This document shows positions 17,956 through 26,807 of a stretch of DNA of 64,000 nt, piece after piece (position 1 is the first letter of the stretch; each line of letters opens with the position of its first letter). Position numbers and translations under genes: made by a program. This DNA comes from Candidatus Flexifilum affinis. GTDB taxonomy: Bacteria; Chloroflexota; Anaerolineae; Aggregatilineales; Phototrophicaceae. The notes beneath the pieces are model-generated. The model did no database searches and was not told where the DNA came from. It saw nothing but the letters and a program-made list of their open reading frames with translations. The stretch is from NCBI GenBank assembly GCA_016713325.1, contig JADJPJ010000006.1, forward strand, positions 124,001 through 188,000, written 5' to 3'.

Positions 17956-20286
17956 CTATGCAGTGTTTTGCGACAGGTCCAGACGGCGCAAAAGCTGCGC
18001 GTTCAACGCCACCACCACTGTGCTGATCGACATCAAGACCGCCCCCACTGCCGGGTCCAGAGTGATCCCCCAGGGCGCGAGCACACCCATCGCCAGGGGA
18101 ATAGCCACCACGTTGTAGCCGGTCGCCCAGATCAGGTTTTGGATCATCTTGCCGTAGGTTGCGCGGCTCAACCGGATAATCTTGACGATATCCAGAGGAT
18201 TCGAGCGCACCAGGATGATTCCGGCGCTTTCGATGGCCACATCCGTTCCTGCGCCAATCGCAATACCGACATCAGCCGTGACCAGGGCCGGCGCATCGTT
18301 GACGCCGTCTCCGACCATCGCCACTTTGCTCCCCCCCTGCTGCAACTCGCGGATTTTGCCGGCTTTGTGTTCCGGTAGTACCTGGGCAAAGTAGGTATCG
18401 ATGTTGAGCTGTTCGGCCACTGCCCGCGCAACGGGCTCGCTGTCACCGGTCAGCATGGCCACCTTCAGACCGAGATCGTGCAGCATCTGAACCGCCTGGC
18501 GGCTCTCCTCGCGGATCACGTCGGCAATAGCAAACAGCGCAACCGGCTTGCCGGCCGTGGTCAGATAGATCACGGACTGGCCAGCAGCCTCAGCCGTCTG
18601 TCGGGCAGCGTCGAGCCCTGGAGGTATCGTCAAATCCAACTGCTCCAGCAGTCGCGGGCCACCCATGTAGTAGGCCGTGCCATCGACCAGCGCTTTGACG
18701 CCACGGCCGGCAAAACTCTCGAATCCGGTCACGGAGGCCGGCTGCGCTCCCTGCTGTTCGGCATACCGGCGGATCGCCGCAGCTATCATATGCTCGCTGT
18801 CGCCTTCCAGGCCGGCGGCAATGCGCAGCGCTTCGGCTTCGTCTATCCCATCGGTCGCCACGGCAACAACGCCCTGCTCACCTTTGGTGAGCGTCCCGGT
18901 CTTGTCGAAGACGATGGTGTGCAGGTCTTTCGCGCTCTCCAGTGCTGAGCGCTGGCGGACGAGCAAGCCGTTGCGCGCCGACAGGGTTGTCGAGATGGCG
19001 ACGACAAGCGGAACGGCCAGCCCGAGCGCATGGGGGCAGGCGATCACCAGCACAGTCACCATGTTCTTGACCGCCACCGAAAGCTGGCCCGTGAAGACAA
19101 GCCATCCGACCAGTGTCAGCAGGCCGGCGGCGATGGCGATGAGCGTCAGGTAGAAGGCTGCGCGTTGGGCCAGGGTTTGCGCCCTCGACTGGCTTTTCTG
19201 CGCCTCTTCGACGAGACGCATGATGCCCGCCAGCGCCGTCTGTTCGCCGACCTGCTGAAGTTCTACTCTCAACGACCCCGATCCATTGACCGTTCCGCCG
19301 ATGACGGTGTCACCCGCTTTCTTCTCCACGGGGCGACTTTCGCCGGTGATCATCGCTTCGTTCACCGGGCTCTCGCCCTCCACGACCAGACCGTCGGCGG
19401 GCACGCCGGCGCCGGGGCGGATCAGCACGCGATCTCCGGCCTTCAGTCGGCTGACCTCCACCACCTCCGTTGCCCCGGACGGGAGAAGGCGTTCGGCGGT
19501 GTCCGGTAGGAGCTTGGCCAGTTCGCGCAGCGCCCCTTGAGCCTGGCCAACGCTGCGAAGTTCGATCCAATGGCCGAGCAGCATGACCGTGATCAGCGTG
19601 GCCAGTTCCCAGAAGAAATCCATGGCAGGCGCGCTGGTCATCTCACCCGACGTATCCATCGCAGGCGCAGGCGGGAAGACGAAGATTCCGAGGCTGTACA
19701 GATAAGCGGCACTGATGGCCAGTGAAATCAGCGTCATCATGCCGGGCTGACGCTGGACCAGTTCCTGGCGCGCCATACTCAGAAATGGGAAACCGCCATA
19801 GACGAAGATGAACGTGCCCAGCACCGGCTGGATCAGTTCGCTGCCTGGGAACTGAGGCATGGCGAATCCCAGCCAAGACTGCACCATTGGCGAGTACAGC
19901 ACGACCAGCACCGTTATTGGAAAGACGACGAAGAAACGGTTGCGCATCATCGTCAGGTGCCCCTCGTGCATCACGCCGTGTCCATCGTGGGCCTCATGCG
20001 GGTGCGCTATAGGGGTATCGCTTTGCTGCGCGTGATGGTCGTGTCCGGCCGGGTGATGACTGCCAGCGTCGTGCGCGTCGGGTTCAGCCTTGGGGTCAAT
20101 GTGAGCGTAAGCAGGCTTGTGGGACGGGTCTGGAGGGTGATGGCCAGCATGCTCGTCCGATGTATGGCTATGCGAAACATGCTGCTGCGTGGCATGTCCA
20201 TGCTGCGTAGGCGGTTCGTGCGCTTTTGCAGCGTCGGCTGGGTCGCCGTTTGCTGCTCGAAGCGAGTCATGAGAGTGGTCGTTCAT
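17956..20286 (-). CDS. copB: CopB-type (P1B-3) copper-translocating P-type ATPase
   Basis: A 776-residue heavy-metal P-type ATPase that pumps copper out of the cytoplasm. Residues 1-115 are a histidine-rich sensor/binding region with no HMA domain. Motifs in order: TGES (314-317), CPH in the sixth transmembrane helix (417-419), DKTGT with the phosphorylated aspartate (461-465), and GDGVND (659-664). CPH rather than CPC, together with the His-rich N-terminus, places it in the CopB/P1B-3 group. The usual SEHP loop reads SEHM (497-500), a departure in the nucleotide domain. It is divergent from the small acidic ORF and preceded by the shared palindrome at 20367. Confidence 0.92.
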   Translation of the reverse strand: MNDHSHDSLRAANGDPADAAKAHEPPTQHGHATQQHVSHSHTSDEHAGHHPPDPSHKPAYAHIDPKAEPDAHDAGSHHPAGHDHHAQQSDTPIAHPHEAHDGHGVMHEGHLTMMRNRFFVVFPITVLVVLYSPMVQSWLGFAMPQFPGSELIQPVLGTFIFVYGGFPFLSMARQELVQRQPGMMTLISLAISAAYLYSLGIFVFPPAPAMDTSGEMTSAPAMDFFWELATLITVMLLGHWIELRSVGQAQGALRELAKLLPDTAERLLPSGATEVVEVSRLKAGDRVLIRPGAGVPADGLVVEGESPVNEAMITGESRPVEKKAGDTVIGGTVNGSGSLRVELQQVGEQTALAGIMRLVEEAQKSQSRAQTLAQRAAFYLTLIAIAAGLLTLVGWLVFTGQLSVAVKNMVTVLVIACPHALGLAVPLVVAISTTLSARNGLLVRQRSALESAKDLHTIVFDKTGTLTKGEQGVVAVATDGIDEAEALRIAAGLEGDSEHMIAAAIRRYAEQQGAQPASVTGFESFAGRGVKALVDGTAYYMGGPRLLEQLDLTIPPGLDAARQTAEAAGQSVIYLTTAGKPVALFAIADVIREESRQAVQMLHDLGLKVAMLTGDSEPVARAVAEQLNIDTYFAQVLPEHKAGKIRELQQGGSKVAMVGDGVNDAPALVTADVGIAIGAGTDVAIESAGIILVRSNPLDIVKIIRLSRATYGKMIQNLIWATGYNVVAIPLAMGVLAPWGITLDPAVGAVLMSISTVVVALNAQLLRRLDLSQNTA

Positions 20287-20366
20287 CCCCCGTCCTCCAT
20301 CCTGTCACCGCTGATGTAGAAATGACAGCCCGCCGCTCTTTTCTATTACGCGCCTGAACAAAAAAT

Positions 20367-20380
20367 GCGCCAAATGGCGG
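20367..20380. promoter_or_regulatory. Second copy of the copper-module palindrome
   Basis: GCGCCAAATGGCGG matches the 16190 palindrome in 13 of 14 bases and lies 81 bases before the CopB start. A partial third copy, CGCCAAATG, sits within a GAGTC-N7-GACTC dyad at 20427-20443. Confidence 0.55.
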
Positions 20381-20478
20381 AGAAAGAACCAGCATTTGAC
20401 GGATAAGCTGATATGGAAATCGGCAGAGTCGCCAAATGACTCGCCGGGTCGCCAGGCTTACTGGATGGAGAGTGATTC

Positions 20479-20724
20479 ATGGTCCATTTCCCAGAGGAAA
20501 TTGAAGGCCCCCCGGAAGGGGAAGAGAGTCCGCGTGAAGAGTGGCTGGAGGTGGTCGAAGATGAGGAGATTGCTGAAGGAGATATCACCGTTTCGGAGAC
20601 CGTAGACGGACACGACCCGACGCCCGATTTGGACGATGACGACGAGGAAGCATTGCGGCTGGACGAGGAAATCGACGGCGCAGGGGATGATCTGTTGGAC
20701 CCAAGCGACGAAGACGTCTTGTGA
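20479..20724 (+). CDS. Small highly acidic protein, unknown
   Basis: 81 residues, of which 35 are Asp or Glu, with no signal peptide, membrane helix or cysteine. GGAGAG lies 7 to 8 bases before ATG 20479, supporting translation. It is divergent from copB and shares its control region, so it may belong to the copper response as a metal buffer or as an unrelated disordered protein. I do not recognise a family. Confidence 0.55.
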   Translation: MVHFPEEIEGPPEGEESPREEWLEVVEDEEIAEGDITVSETVDGHDPTPDLDDDDEEALRLDEEIDGAGDDLLDPSDEDVL

Positions 20725-20775
20725 GTCTTGAGTGAACAGCCCGGGCGACAGCGGTAAACAGGGCTGCGACGACGC

Positions 20776-22152
20776 TCACCATCGACGGCTGGCGCGAACG
20801 AACCATACAGCCACCCCTCCCGCGATGAACAGCAATGCGCCAGCCAGGATGCCAGACAGGAGCAGGAGCACGAGCGCGTCTTCGCGCGGCAGAGGCGCTG
20901 GCGGCTGCTCTGCGATCTCCGTAAGCGGTGGTAGCGTTGACGCCTGAACCACCTGCGCTGCGGGGGCAGAACTGATTAAGGTCTCTGTCAGGACTGGAAA
21001 CACAATTGTTTGAATCGCCGCAGGAGTGGCAGACAGTGGGGTCGCCGTTAACGCAGAGGTGGGCGAACCAGCGACTGGCAAGGTCATGAACGTTGGCATT
21101 GGGCTGCTGATACCAGGAGCAGCGATCACCAGACTCATGCCAGGAAGTATCACCGAGCTGTTGTCTAGCCCGTTCCAGGCCCGCAGATCCTCGACCGAAA
21201 TTCCATAACGTGCGGCGATGATCCACAGAGACTCCCCTGCCCGAACCTCGACCACAGTCGGCGACGTTGGCGCAGGCGGTGGCACCTGACCCTCTCCAAG
21301 TTGAATGATGATTTCTTCTCCGGGATGGAGGATGGGACTCTCGGGAAGATGGTTGATCGCCAGCAAGTCCGCCACTTCGACGCCATACCGCGCCGCGATG
21401 GCCCAGGCCGTCTGACCTGCCTCCACGACGTGCACAACCGACCCGTCCAGACCCGGTTCCGAGCGTAAAATCGACTCAAATGGCATGACATAGGCAACGA
21501 CGGTCGGCTCAATATAGTCAAGCGTGCCAGGCGCCGACGGCACATAGTCGCTTTGCCGGTGCTGCACACCATCTGACTCCCAGACCATTCCTGGCGGCGG
21601 AGTAAAGTCTATGGCCGGAGTTCCTCCGGCGAGCGGGGCGCCAGTGGGCAGAGGCGCCTGCCCTGGCATGCTGCCAATCAGCAGAACGAACAACCGCTGC
21701 TCAGAATTCGCCGCGAAGCCTCCACCGATGTGGGTCGCTCCGGTCAGTCGCATGGTCGACCGATGCACCGAACTCTGATCCCAGAAGAACACAGCCTCAG
21801 CGGGTGTCGCCCAGGTCCCACCGGCCACGTTTTCGCTCACGCTGCCACTAAAGCCGGCTGCGGAAGCACGGTCCTGGGGGCGCGATCCTCCTTCGCCGCT
21901 GTGCGAGTAAGTGTAATTCACTGCCATCCACGCCGCGTGACGCTGCGCGGCGACCATCAGCGCACTGCTGGTCACCAGGCGCGACAGTCCAAGCGACGCT
22001 CGGTAAGTGTTCACGGCTTCTACCAGAGCGTATCCGTCAGGGTTCTGCAGTGCCGCCGACGTCATGGTACCCGACGATAGCACCAGGAAAACAAGTAACA
22101 GCGATACACCCTGGCAAATCATCCGCACAGGAACGGACCGCGCGGGATGCAT
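20776..22152 (-). CDS. Secreted CAP-domain protein with two LysM domains and C-terminal anchor
   Basis: About 458 residues. After a signal peptide (GVSLLLVFLVLSSGTMTSA), residues 40-165 form a CAP/SCP-PR1 domain (LVEAVNTYRASLGLSRL, AQRHAAWMA, YSHSGEGG, SENVAGG). Two LysM modules follow (VVEAGQTAWAIAARYGVE and VRAGESLWIIAARYGIS), which bind cell-wall glycans. A Thr/Pro-rich linker and a C-terminal helix (LVLLLLSGILAGALLFIAGGVAV) with a basic tail complete the chain. Start 22152 (ATG after AGGCGG) is preferred to the GTG at 22185 but is uncertain. It stands alone and is probably a wall-associated surface protein. Confidence 0.83.
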   Translation of the reverse strand: MHPARSVPVRMICQGVSLLLVFLVLSSGTMTSAALQNPDGYALVEAVNTYRASLGLSRLVTSSALMVAAQRHAAWMAVNYTYSHSGEGGSRPQDRASAAGFSGSVSENVAGGTWATPAEAVFFWDQSSVHRSTMRLTGATHIGGGFAANSEQRLFVLLIGSMPGQAPLPTGAPLAGGTPAIDFTPPPGMVWESDGVQHRQSDYVPSAPGTLDYIEPTVVAYVMPFESILRSEPGLDGSVVHVVEAGQTAWAIAARYGVEVADLLAINHLPESPILHPGEEIIIQLGEGQVPPPAPTSPTVVEVRAGESLWIIAARYGISVEDLRAWNGLDNSSVILPGMSLVIAAPGISSPMPTFMTLPVAGSPTSALTATPLSATPAAIQTIVFPVLTETLISSAPAAQVVQASTLPPLTEIAEQPPAPLPREDALVLLLLSGILAGALLFIAGGVAVWFVRASRRW

Positions 22153-22433
22153 CCGCCTGCGAGAGAATGACGCTCGTCTGTCCACAGCCCAGCCTATCGT
22201 TTGCGCCGCACCGCCCAGCTCCCCGCGACATCGTTCGCGAAACGTTTCCGAATGCGCGCAGTTCTAATTTATATAGTACGCAACAGTCGATTTGGTTGGG
22301 TACTGCCAATGACGTTATTGCTTGCCATTCGACCCGCCGCCTGTCACCTTCCTGAAGACGCACTTGGCCTTGTCATCTGTGCTCTCACATGGGAGGATGG
22401 CCCGAGCATCTGCTGACCTGCTTGTGAGGGATC

Positions 22434-23276
22434 ATGCCCGAGATTGTCCGCCCCCCCCATTGGACGGAGCTACGTGAGGCGTTGACCGCGCTCTGCGCAT
22501 GGCCGCGGTTTGGGATCATCAGCGACTATGACGGCACGCTGAGTCCGTTCAAGAAAGACATCACGGCGGCGCGTCTGACCCCCGCCAGTGAGGCAGCGCT
22601 CGACCGGCTGGCGAAGTGGGTCACCATCATGGCATTGGTGTCGGGTCGAAGTGCAGCCGACCTGCGCGGGCGCTATATTCGCCCATGGGCGTTATACTAT
22701 GGCAATCATGGCATGGAGGTCTGGGAGAACGGTGGGGTGCGCGTCGCAGACGCCGCGCAGCCCTGGGTCGAACCGCTTCGCGACCTGCTGGCCAAGTTTG
22801 CCCCGACGGCGGAACAATTCCCGGGCGTCATCGTCGAAGACAAGACCATCACAGCCTCGGTCCACTATCGCGCTTCGGAAGATCCGGCCGCCGTTGGCCC
22901 GCTGCTTTATGCCCATCTCGCGCCGCTGTGCGAGGCGTATGGTTTTCGCTTGAGCGCAGGTCAGTTCATCTGGGAGATTAAGCCGCCCGTCGACCTCAAC
23001 AAGGGAACCGCCGCGCAAGAGATCGTCGCCGCCTATAAGCTCGACAGTGCATTATTCCTGGGAGACGATGTCACCGATTTGTCTGCGATGCAGCGCCTGA
23101 GAGAGCTGCGCCGGGACCAGCCAGGATTTCACGCCCTCACGGTGGGCGTCATGCACGAGACGTCACCAACCGATCTCTCACTCTATGCGGACTGCTTCGC
23201 CGATGGCGTGGATGACACATCCGAACTGCTCGGCTGGCTCTCAATGAACCAACCAGCGCCCCGTCCATCCAGTTAG
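22434..23276 (+). CDS. otsB: Trehalose-6-phosphate phosphatase
   Basis: A 280-residue HAD-superfamily phosphatase of the OtsB family. Motif I is IISDYDGTLSP with both catalytic aspartates, motif II SG is in LVSGRSAADLR, LEIKP-like WEIKPPVDLNKGTA carries the lysine, and motif IV is FLGDDVTDLSA. It removes phosphate from trehalose-6-P (or glucosylglycerol-P if the partner makes that). GAGGG precedes the ATG. The otsA stop-to-start arrangement directly downstream forms an otsBA operon for compatible-solute synthesis. Confidence 0.92.
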   Translation: MPEIVRPPHWTELREALTALCAWPRFGIISDYDGTLSPFKKDITAARLTPASEAALDRLAKWVTIMALVSGRSAADLRGRYIRPWALYYGNHGMEVWENGGVRVADAAQPWVEPLRDLLAKFAPTAEQFPGVIVEDKTITASVHYRASEDPAAVGPLLYAHLAPLCEAYGFRLSAGQFIWEIKPPVDLNKGTAAQEIVAAYKLDSALFLGDDVTDLSAMQRLRELRRDQPGFHALTVGVMHETSPTDLSLYADCFADGVDDTSELLGWLSMNQPAPRPSS

Positions 23277-23288
23277 GAGGCCTTGTTG

Positions 23289-24740
23289 ATGTCTCAAAAG
23301 TCCGAAACACACATCGTCGTCGTTTCCAACCGCGGACCCTTCTCCTTCACCCTCGAAGAGGGCAAGACCAGAGCTGAAAAAGGCTCTGGAGGTCTGGTCA
23401 CTGCCATCAGCGCCGTGGCACGTGAAAACAATATTCTGTGGATCTCGTGCGCCTTGTCGAAGGGTGATCGGCAGTGGTTGTCTGAAGTGGGCGATGGCGT
23501 CCAGGCGCTGGGAGATATGAAGATCAAGCTGGTCATCCCCGATGCTCGTGCCTATAACGCTTATTACAACATCATCAGCAATCCGCTCCTATGGTTTGTG
23601 CAGCACGAAATGCACGACACCCCGCGCCATCCGGTGATCGACGAGACGGTCTGGAAAGCCTGGCGAGACGGGTATCACGCCATTAACCGACAGCTCGCCA
23701 GGGCCGTCGCCGATGCCATTCAGGAGCTGGAAGGACGCATCATCGTCATGCCGCAGGACTACCACCTTTATCTGCTGCCGCACTACCTGCGCGAATTGGT
23801 GGGAAACCGTATCCAAATTCAGACCTTTCTGCACATCCCCTGGCCCGGTTCAGACGCGTGGCGCGTGCTGCCCTTGAGCATGCGCACGGAGATTCTTGAA
23901 TCGTTGCTCAAGGCCGATCGTCTCGGCTTTCAGACCGAGCGCGACACCCGGCGGTTCCTCCAGACGTGTGTAGACACGCTTTCGGGCGTGCGCGTCATCC
24001 GGCCGTGGCGCTGCCTGGCTTACCGCGATCGGCAGGTCGAAGCGCAGCCCTTCCCCATCTCGATTGATGCGAAGTACCTGGAAAGCCGCCTGGAGTCTCC
24101 AGAAGTGCAGGTGCATTTGGAGGACTTCCGCCGCATTTACGCCGGCAAGAAGCTCATCCTGCGCGTTGATCGAGTCGAGCCGAGCAAGAATATTCTGCGG
24201 GGGTTCATGGCCTATCAGAACTTCCTGACCTCCAACCCTGAATATCGCGGCAAGGTTGGGATGCTGGCGCTGCTGGTCCCGTCGCGGATGGAAGTGATGG
24301 AGTATAAGCACTATCTCCGCGACATTACGTCCATCGTCGGCGAGATCAATGCCACGCTTGGCGACAGCGAATGGGAACCCATTCGCCTGCTGCTCGGCAA
24401 CAACTACGACCGTGCAATTGCCGCGCTCAGCATGTATGACGTGCTGCTGGTCAATCCGCTTACAGATGGGATGAACCTGGTCGCAAAAGAAGGTGGTATT
24501 CTGAACCGAAATGGCGGCGTCCTCATTCTCTCCGAAGAGGCTGGCGCGGCCGAAGAACTTGGTGAGAATTCCCTACTCGTATCACCTTACGATGTCTTCG
24601 GCACACGCCAGGCCATACTGGAGGCGCTGAATATGCCAGTGGAAGAGCGCAGCGAAAATGCGCGTCGCCTTCGGGAGTACATTCAAGTGAACGATATTCA
24701 CCGCTGGTTTTCGAGGCAGATCGAAGAACCTGCGTCGTAA
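23289..24740 (+). CDS. otsA: GT20 family trehalose-6-phosphate synthase
   Basis: A 483-residue glycosyltransferase family 20 enzyme that joins UDP- or ADP-glucose to glucose-6-phosphate. Evidence: VVVSNRGPFSF at the N-terminus, KGSGGLVTAISAV (donor loop), the HIPWPGSDAWRVLP acceptor-site segment, LRVDRVEPSKNI, and NPLTDGMNLVAKE near the C-terminus. ATG 23289 is used because TTAGGAGG, overlapping the otsB stop, lies eight bases before it. Glucosylglycerol-phosphate synthase is the main alternative, since GT20 sequences overlap in motif. Confidence 0.87.
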   Translation: MSQKSETHIVVVSNRGPFSFTLEEGKTRAEKGSGGLVTAISAVARENNILWISCALSKGDRQWLSEVGDGVQALGDMKIKLVIPDARAYNAYYNIISNPLLWFVQHEMHDTPRHPVIDETVWKAWRDGYHAINRQLARAVADAIQELEGRIIVMPQDYHLYLLPHYLRELVGNRIQIQTFLHIPWPGSDAWRVLPLSMRTEILESLLKADRLGFQTERDTRRFLQTCVDTLSGVRVIRPWRCLAYRDRQVEAQPFPISIDAKYLESRLESPEVQVHLEDFRRIYAGKKLILRVDRVEPSKNILRGFMAYQNFLTSNPEYRGKVGMLALLVPSRMEVMEYKHYLRDITSIVGEINATLGDSEWEPIRLLLGNNYDRAIAALSMYDVLLVNPLTDGMNLVAKEGGILNRNGGVLILSEEAGAAEELGENSLLVSPYDVFGTRQAILEALNMPVEERSENARRLREYIQVNDIHRWFSRQIEEPAS

Positions 24741-24840
24741 TCCTGCTTTTTCCCGACACGCTGATGATGGTTTGAGCCTGCGCCGGCCCAACGAAAAGTC
24801 GGCGCACGACGGCCCGTTGTTTCTCACTGCTCTCTGAAGG

Positions 24841-25479
24841 ATGTACATCGTGCCCATGCTGTTTCTCTCCGCTTTTGCGATGTCCGTCGCGTTCGCTGCT
24901 CAACCCGGGGTCGTCATGTTCGAGACTATTCGCCGGGGAGTCACGGGCGGTTGGCGTCCGGCGCTGCTGCTCGCGCTCGGTTCCCTGGTAGGTGATGGAG
25001 TATGGACTCTGATCGCGCTGGCAGGCGCGTCGGTGCTTTTCCAGAGCCGCCTGCTGACCATCCTGTTGGGGGGATTTGGCGCTGTGCTTCTGCTCCGCTT
25101 CGCCCGGGATGCATACCAGACGTCGCGCCAGACTTCCGGGATCGACAGCACAGGCAGCGCAGTCGGAAAAAATCACCTGATGGCGGGCGCGGCGCTGTCC
25201 CTGAGCAACCCGATGAATCTCACCTTCTGGCTGGGCATGAGCGGCACGCTGATCGGACTGGGCTTCCTCGATCCTGAGCCTGAAGATTTCGTCGTCTTCT
25301 TTGTCGGCTTCATGAGCGCGCAGGTCCTTTACTGCTTCCTGCTCGCATGGCTGGTGACTCTGGGCCGAAAGATTCTCAGCCCGGGGGTGTGGCGCTATGT
25401 CCTGCTCGGGAGCGCCGGCATCCTGGCATACTTCGGCGTCACACTTGCCTTCAGTACGCTTCAGGCATTACTCGCATAG
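24841..25479 (+). CDS. LysE family amino-acid exporter/translocator
   Basis: A 212-residue membrane protein with about six hydrophobic segments and the family patterns FAAQPGVVMFETIRRG at the N-terminus and LSLSNPMNLTFWLG in the middle. GAAGG touches ATG 24841, so GTG 24850 or ATG 24856, 9 to 15 bases from it, may be the real start. It follows otsA by 100 bases and may be separately expressed. The substrate is unknown. Confidence 0.8.
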   Translation: MYIVPMLFLSAFAMSVAFAAQPGVVMFETIRRGVTGGWRPALLLALGSLVGDGVWTLIALAGASVLFQSRLLTILLGGFGAVLLLRFARDAYQTSRQTSGIDSTGSAVGKNHLMAGAALSLSNPMNLTFWLGMSGTLIGLGFLDPEPEDFVVFFVGFMSAQVLYCFLLAWLVTLGRKILSPGVWRYVLLGSAGILAYFGVTLAFSTLQALLA

Positions 25480-25694
25480 AGGCCGGCGTGCACACGAAGG
25501 ACATCAAGGCCGGCGCAGTCTGGGACCCACGTTGACGGCTTGCCTCTGAGTGTGTTCACCGGCGCACGAGCTGACAGGGCGACCGGACGTCCAGCCACCG
25601 CATCTCTGCCGGACTCGCGACGAGAGCCCGACGGATGCGCTACCGCATGCTAGAATGCGCGTAAGAGCCTATTATCTCACCCCGGTGTGCCAAC

Positions 25695-26720
25695 ATGATG
25701 CCGCATGGATTCCGTTCTCTGAGCACTGCCGCCCTTTTAATGTTGCTGTGCTTTTTTTTCGCCCCGCTGAGCCGCGCGCAAACGCCTCCACAGGACGCCT
25801 CAAATGTGGTCGACGCCGTTATCGAAGCGGCCATCGCCGAATTCAATATGCAGCCAACCGGCCTGACCTTCTATCGCGAGGTCGGGCGTGTCGCCGACGA
25901 GCAGAATGCGGTGGTATATCTGGAAGTGGTGAACCGCGAGACTGGCATCCGCTACCCTGGCGTGATCGACTGGCTGTACGTGAACTACGCGAACGGTACC
26001 TGGACGGCGGTGATGCCGGGAGATGCGAACTATCGTGCCGCGTATCGCCTGCTGTCTGAGGAATTGAAGGCCCGCGCCGACGAACTCGACGAAGAGTACC
26101 GCACCCAGGCCGATCCACGCTTCGCACCGGAGCGGGAACGGACCGGCTATGAGCTGCCCTTTCCTTCCGGGGCAACCGGGACGATCACCCGCAGCTACGA
26201 CCTGCATGGCAAGGGCAAGATCGATTTCGACCTGACCGCCCGCGAAGTCAGCGCGGCCAGGGACGGATTCATCGTCTTCGCCAACGACAGCAACAGCATT
26301 CAAACTTACCAGTCCGGCGCCTGGTGGTACTGGAACACGATGATCATCGAGCACGGCGACCACCAGTACTCGCTCTACGGACACCTCGCGCCCGACAGCA
26401 TCCCTGCCTGGATCAAGGACGCCTGTGGCGTGCCACAGCTCCTGCCGGACTGCCGCGTACCCATTCAGGCAGGCGATGTGATTGGCCAGGAAGGCAATAC
26501 CGGCAACTCGACCAATCCGCACCTGCACGTCGAGTTCGGCCAGGGGTTCGGAATCGTCCCCTATCTCGACATTTTTGACGGTGATGCAGACGGCGATCGC
26601 GCAGAACCGATCTTCGCCGGCTACGTCTACGCGGAGCACAATGTGGCACTGAACGGTTTCTCCGTTGAAGAAGTCGCGGCATGGCCCTATCTCACCGTGC
26701 TCGCCTCCGAGATCAACTGA
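25695..26720 (+). CDS. Secreted M23 family metallopeptidase
   Basis: A 341-residue exported peptidase. The signal peptide ends near PLSRAQ (residue 29). After an N-terminal helical region of about 120 residues, the LytM/M23 domain shows a first zinc histidine and aspartate in LHGKGKIDFDL, YSLYGHLAPDS, VIGQEGNTGNSTNPHLHVEF with the HxH pair, and an EPIFAG end. Such enzymes cut peptidoglycan cross-links or act as wall remodelling factors. It converges on the ABC-F gene, with a hairpin between them. Confidence 0.88.
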   Translation: MMPHGFRSLSTAALLMLLCFFFAPLSRAQTPPQDASNVVDAVIEAAIAEFNMQPTGLTFYREVGRVADEQNAVVYLEVVNRETGIRYPGVIDWLYVNYANGTWTAVMPGDANYRAAYRLLSEELKARADELDEEYRTQADPRFAPERERTGYELPFPSGATGTITRSYDLHGKGKIDFDLTAREVSAARDGFIVFANDSNSIQTYQSGAWWYWNTMIIEHGDHQYSLYGHLAPDSIPAWIKDACGVPQLLPDCRVPIQAGDVIGQEGNTGNSTNPHLHVEFGQGFGIVPYLDIFDGDADGDRAEPIFAGYVYAEHNVALNGFSVEEVAAWPYLTVLASEIN

Positions 26721-26779
26721 GCCATTCGTTTTTCGCGGATGCGCACGCTGGCCTTCCGCACACAAACCGAGTGTCATGC

Positions 26780-26801
26780 GGGCGGACGGTTGTGTCCGCC
26801 C
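26780..26801. terminator. Hairpin between M23 peptidase and ABC-F genes
   Basis: Perfect 8-bp arms GGGCGGAC and GTCCGCCC with a six-base loop in the 87-base convergent gap. There is no T-tract, so termination is inferred from position. Confidence 0.45.
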
Positions 26802-26807
26802 GGCATC

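Noticed and set aside
20585..21226. 213-residue minus-strand frame next to the CAP/LysM gene
   Set aside because: Shifted-frame shadow of the CAP/LysM gene and of the acidic ORF region; no domain or ribosome site.
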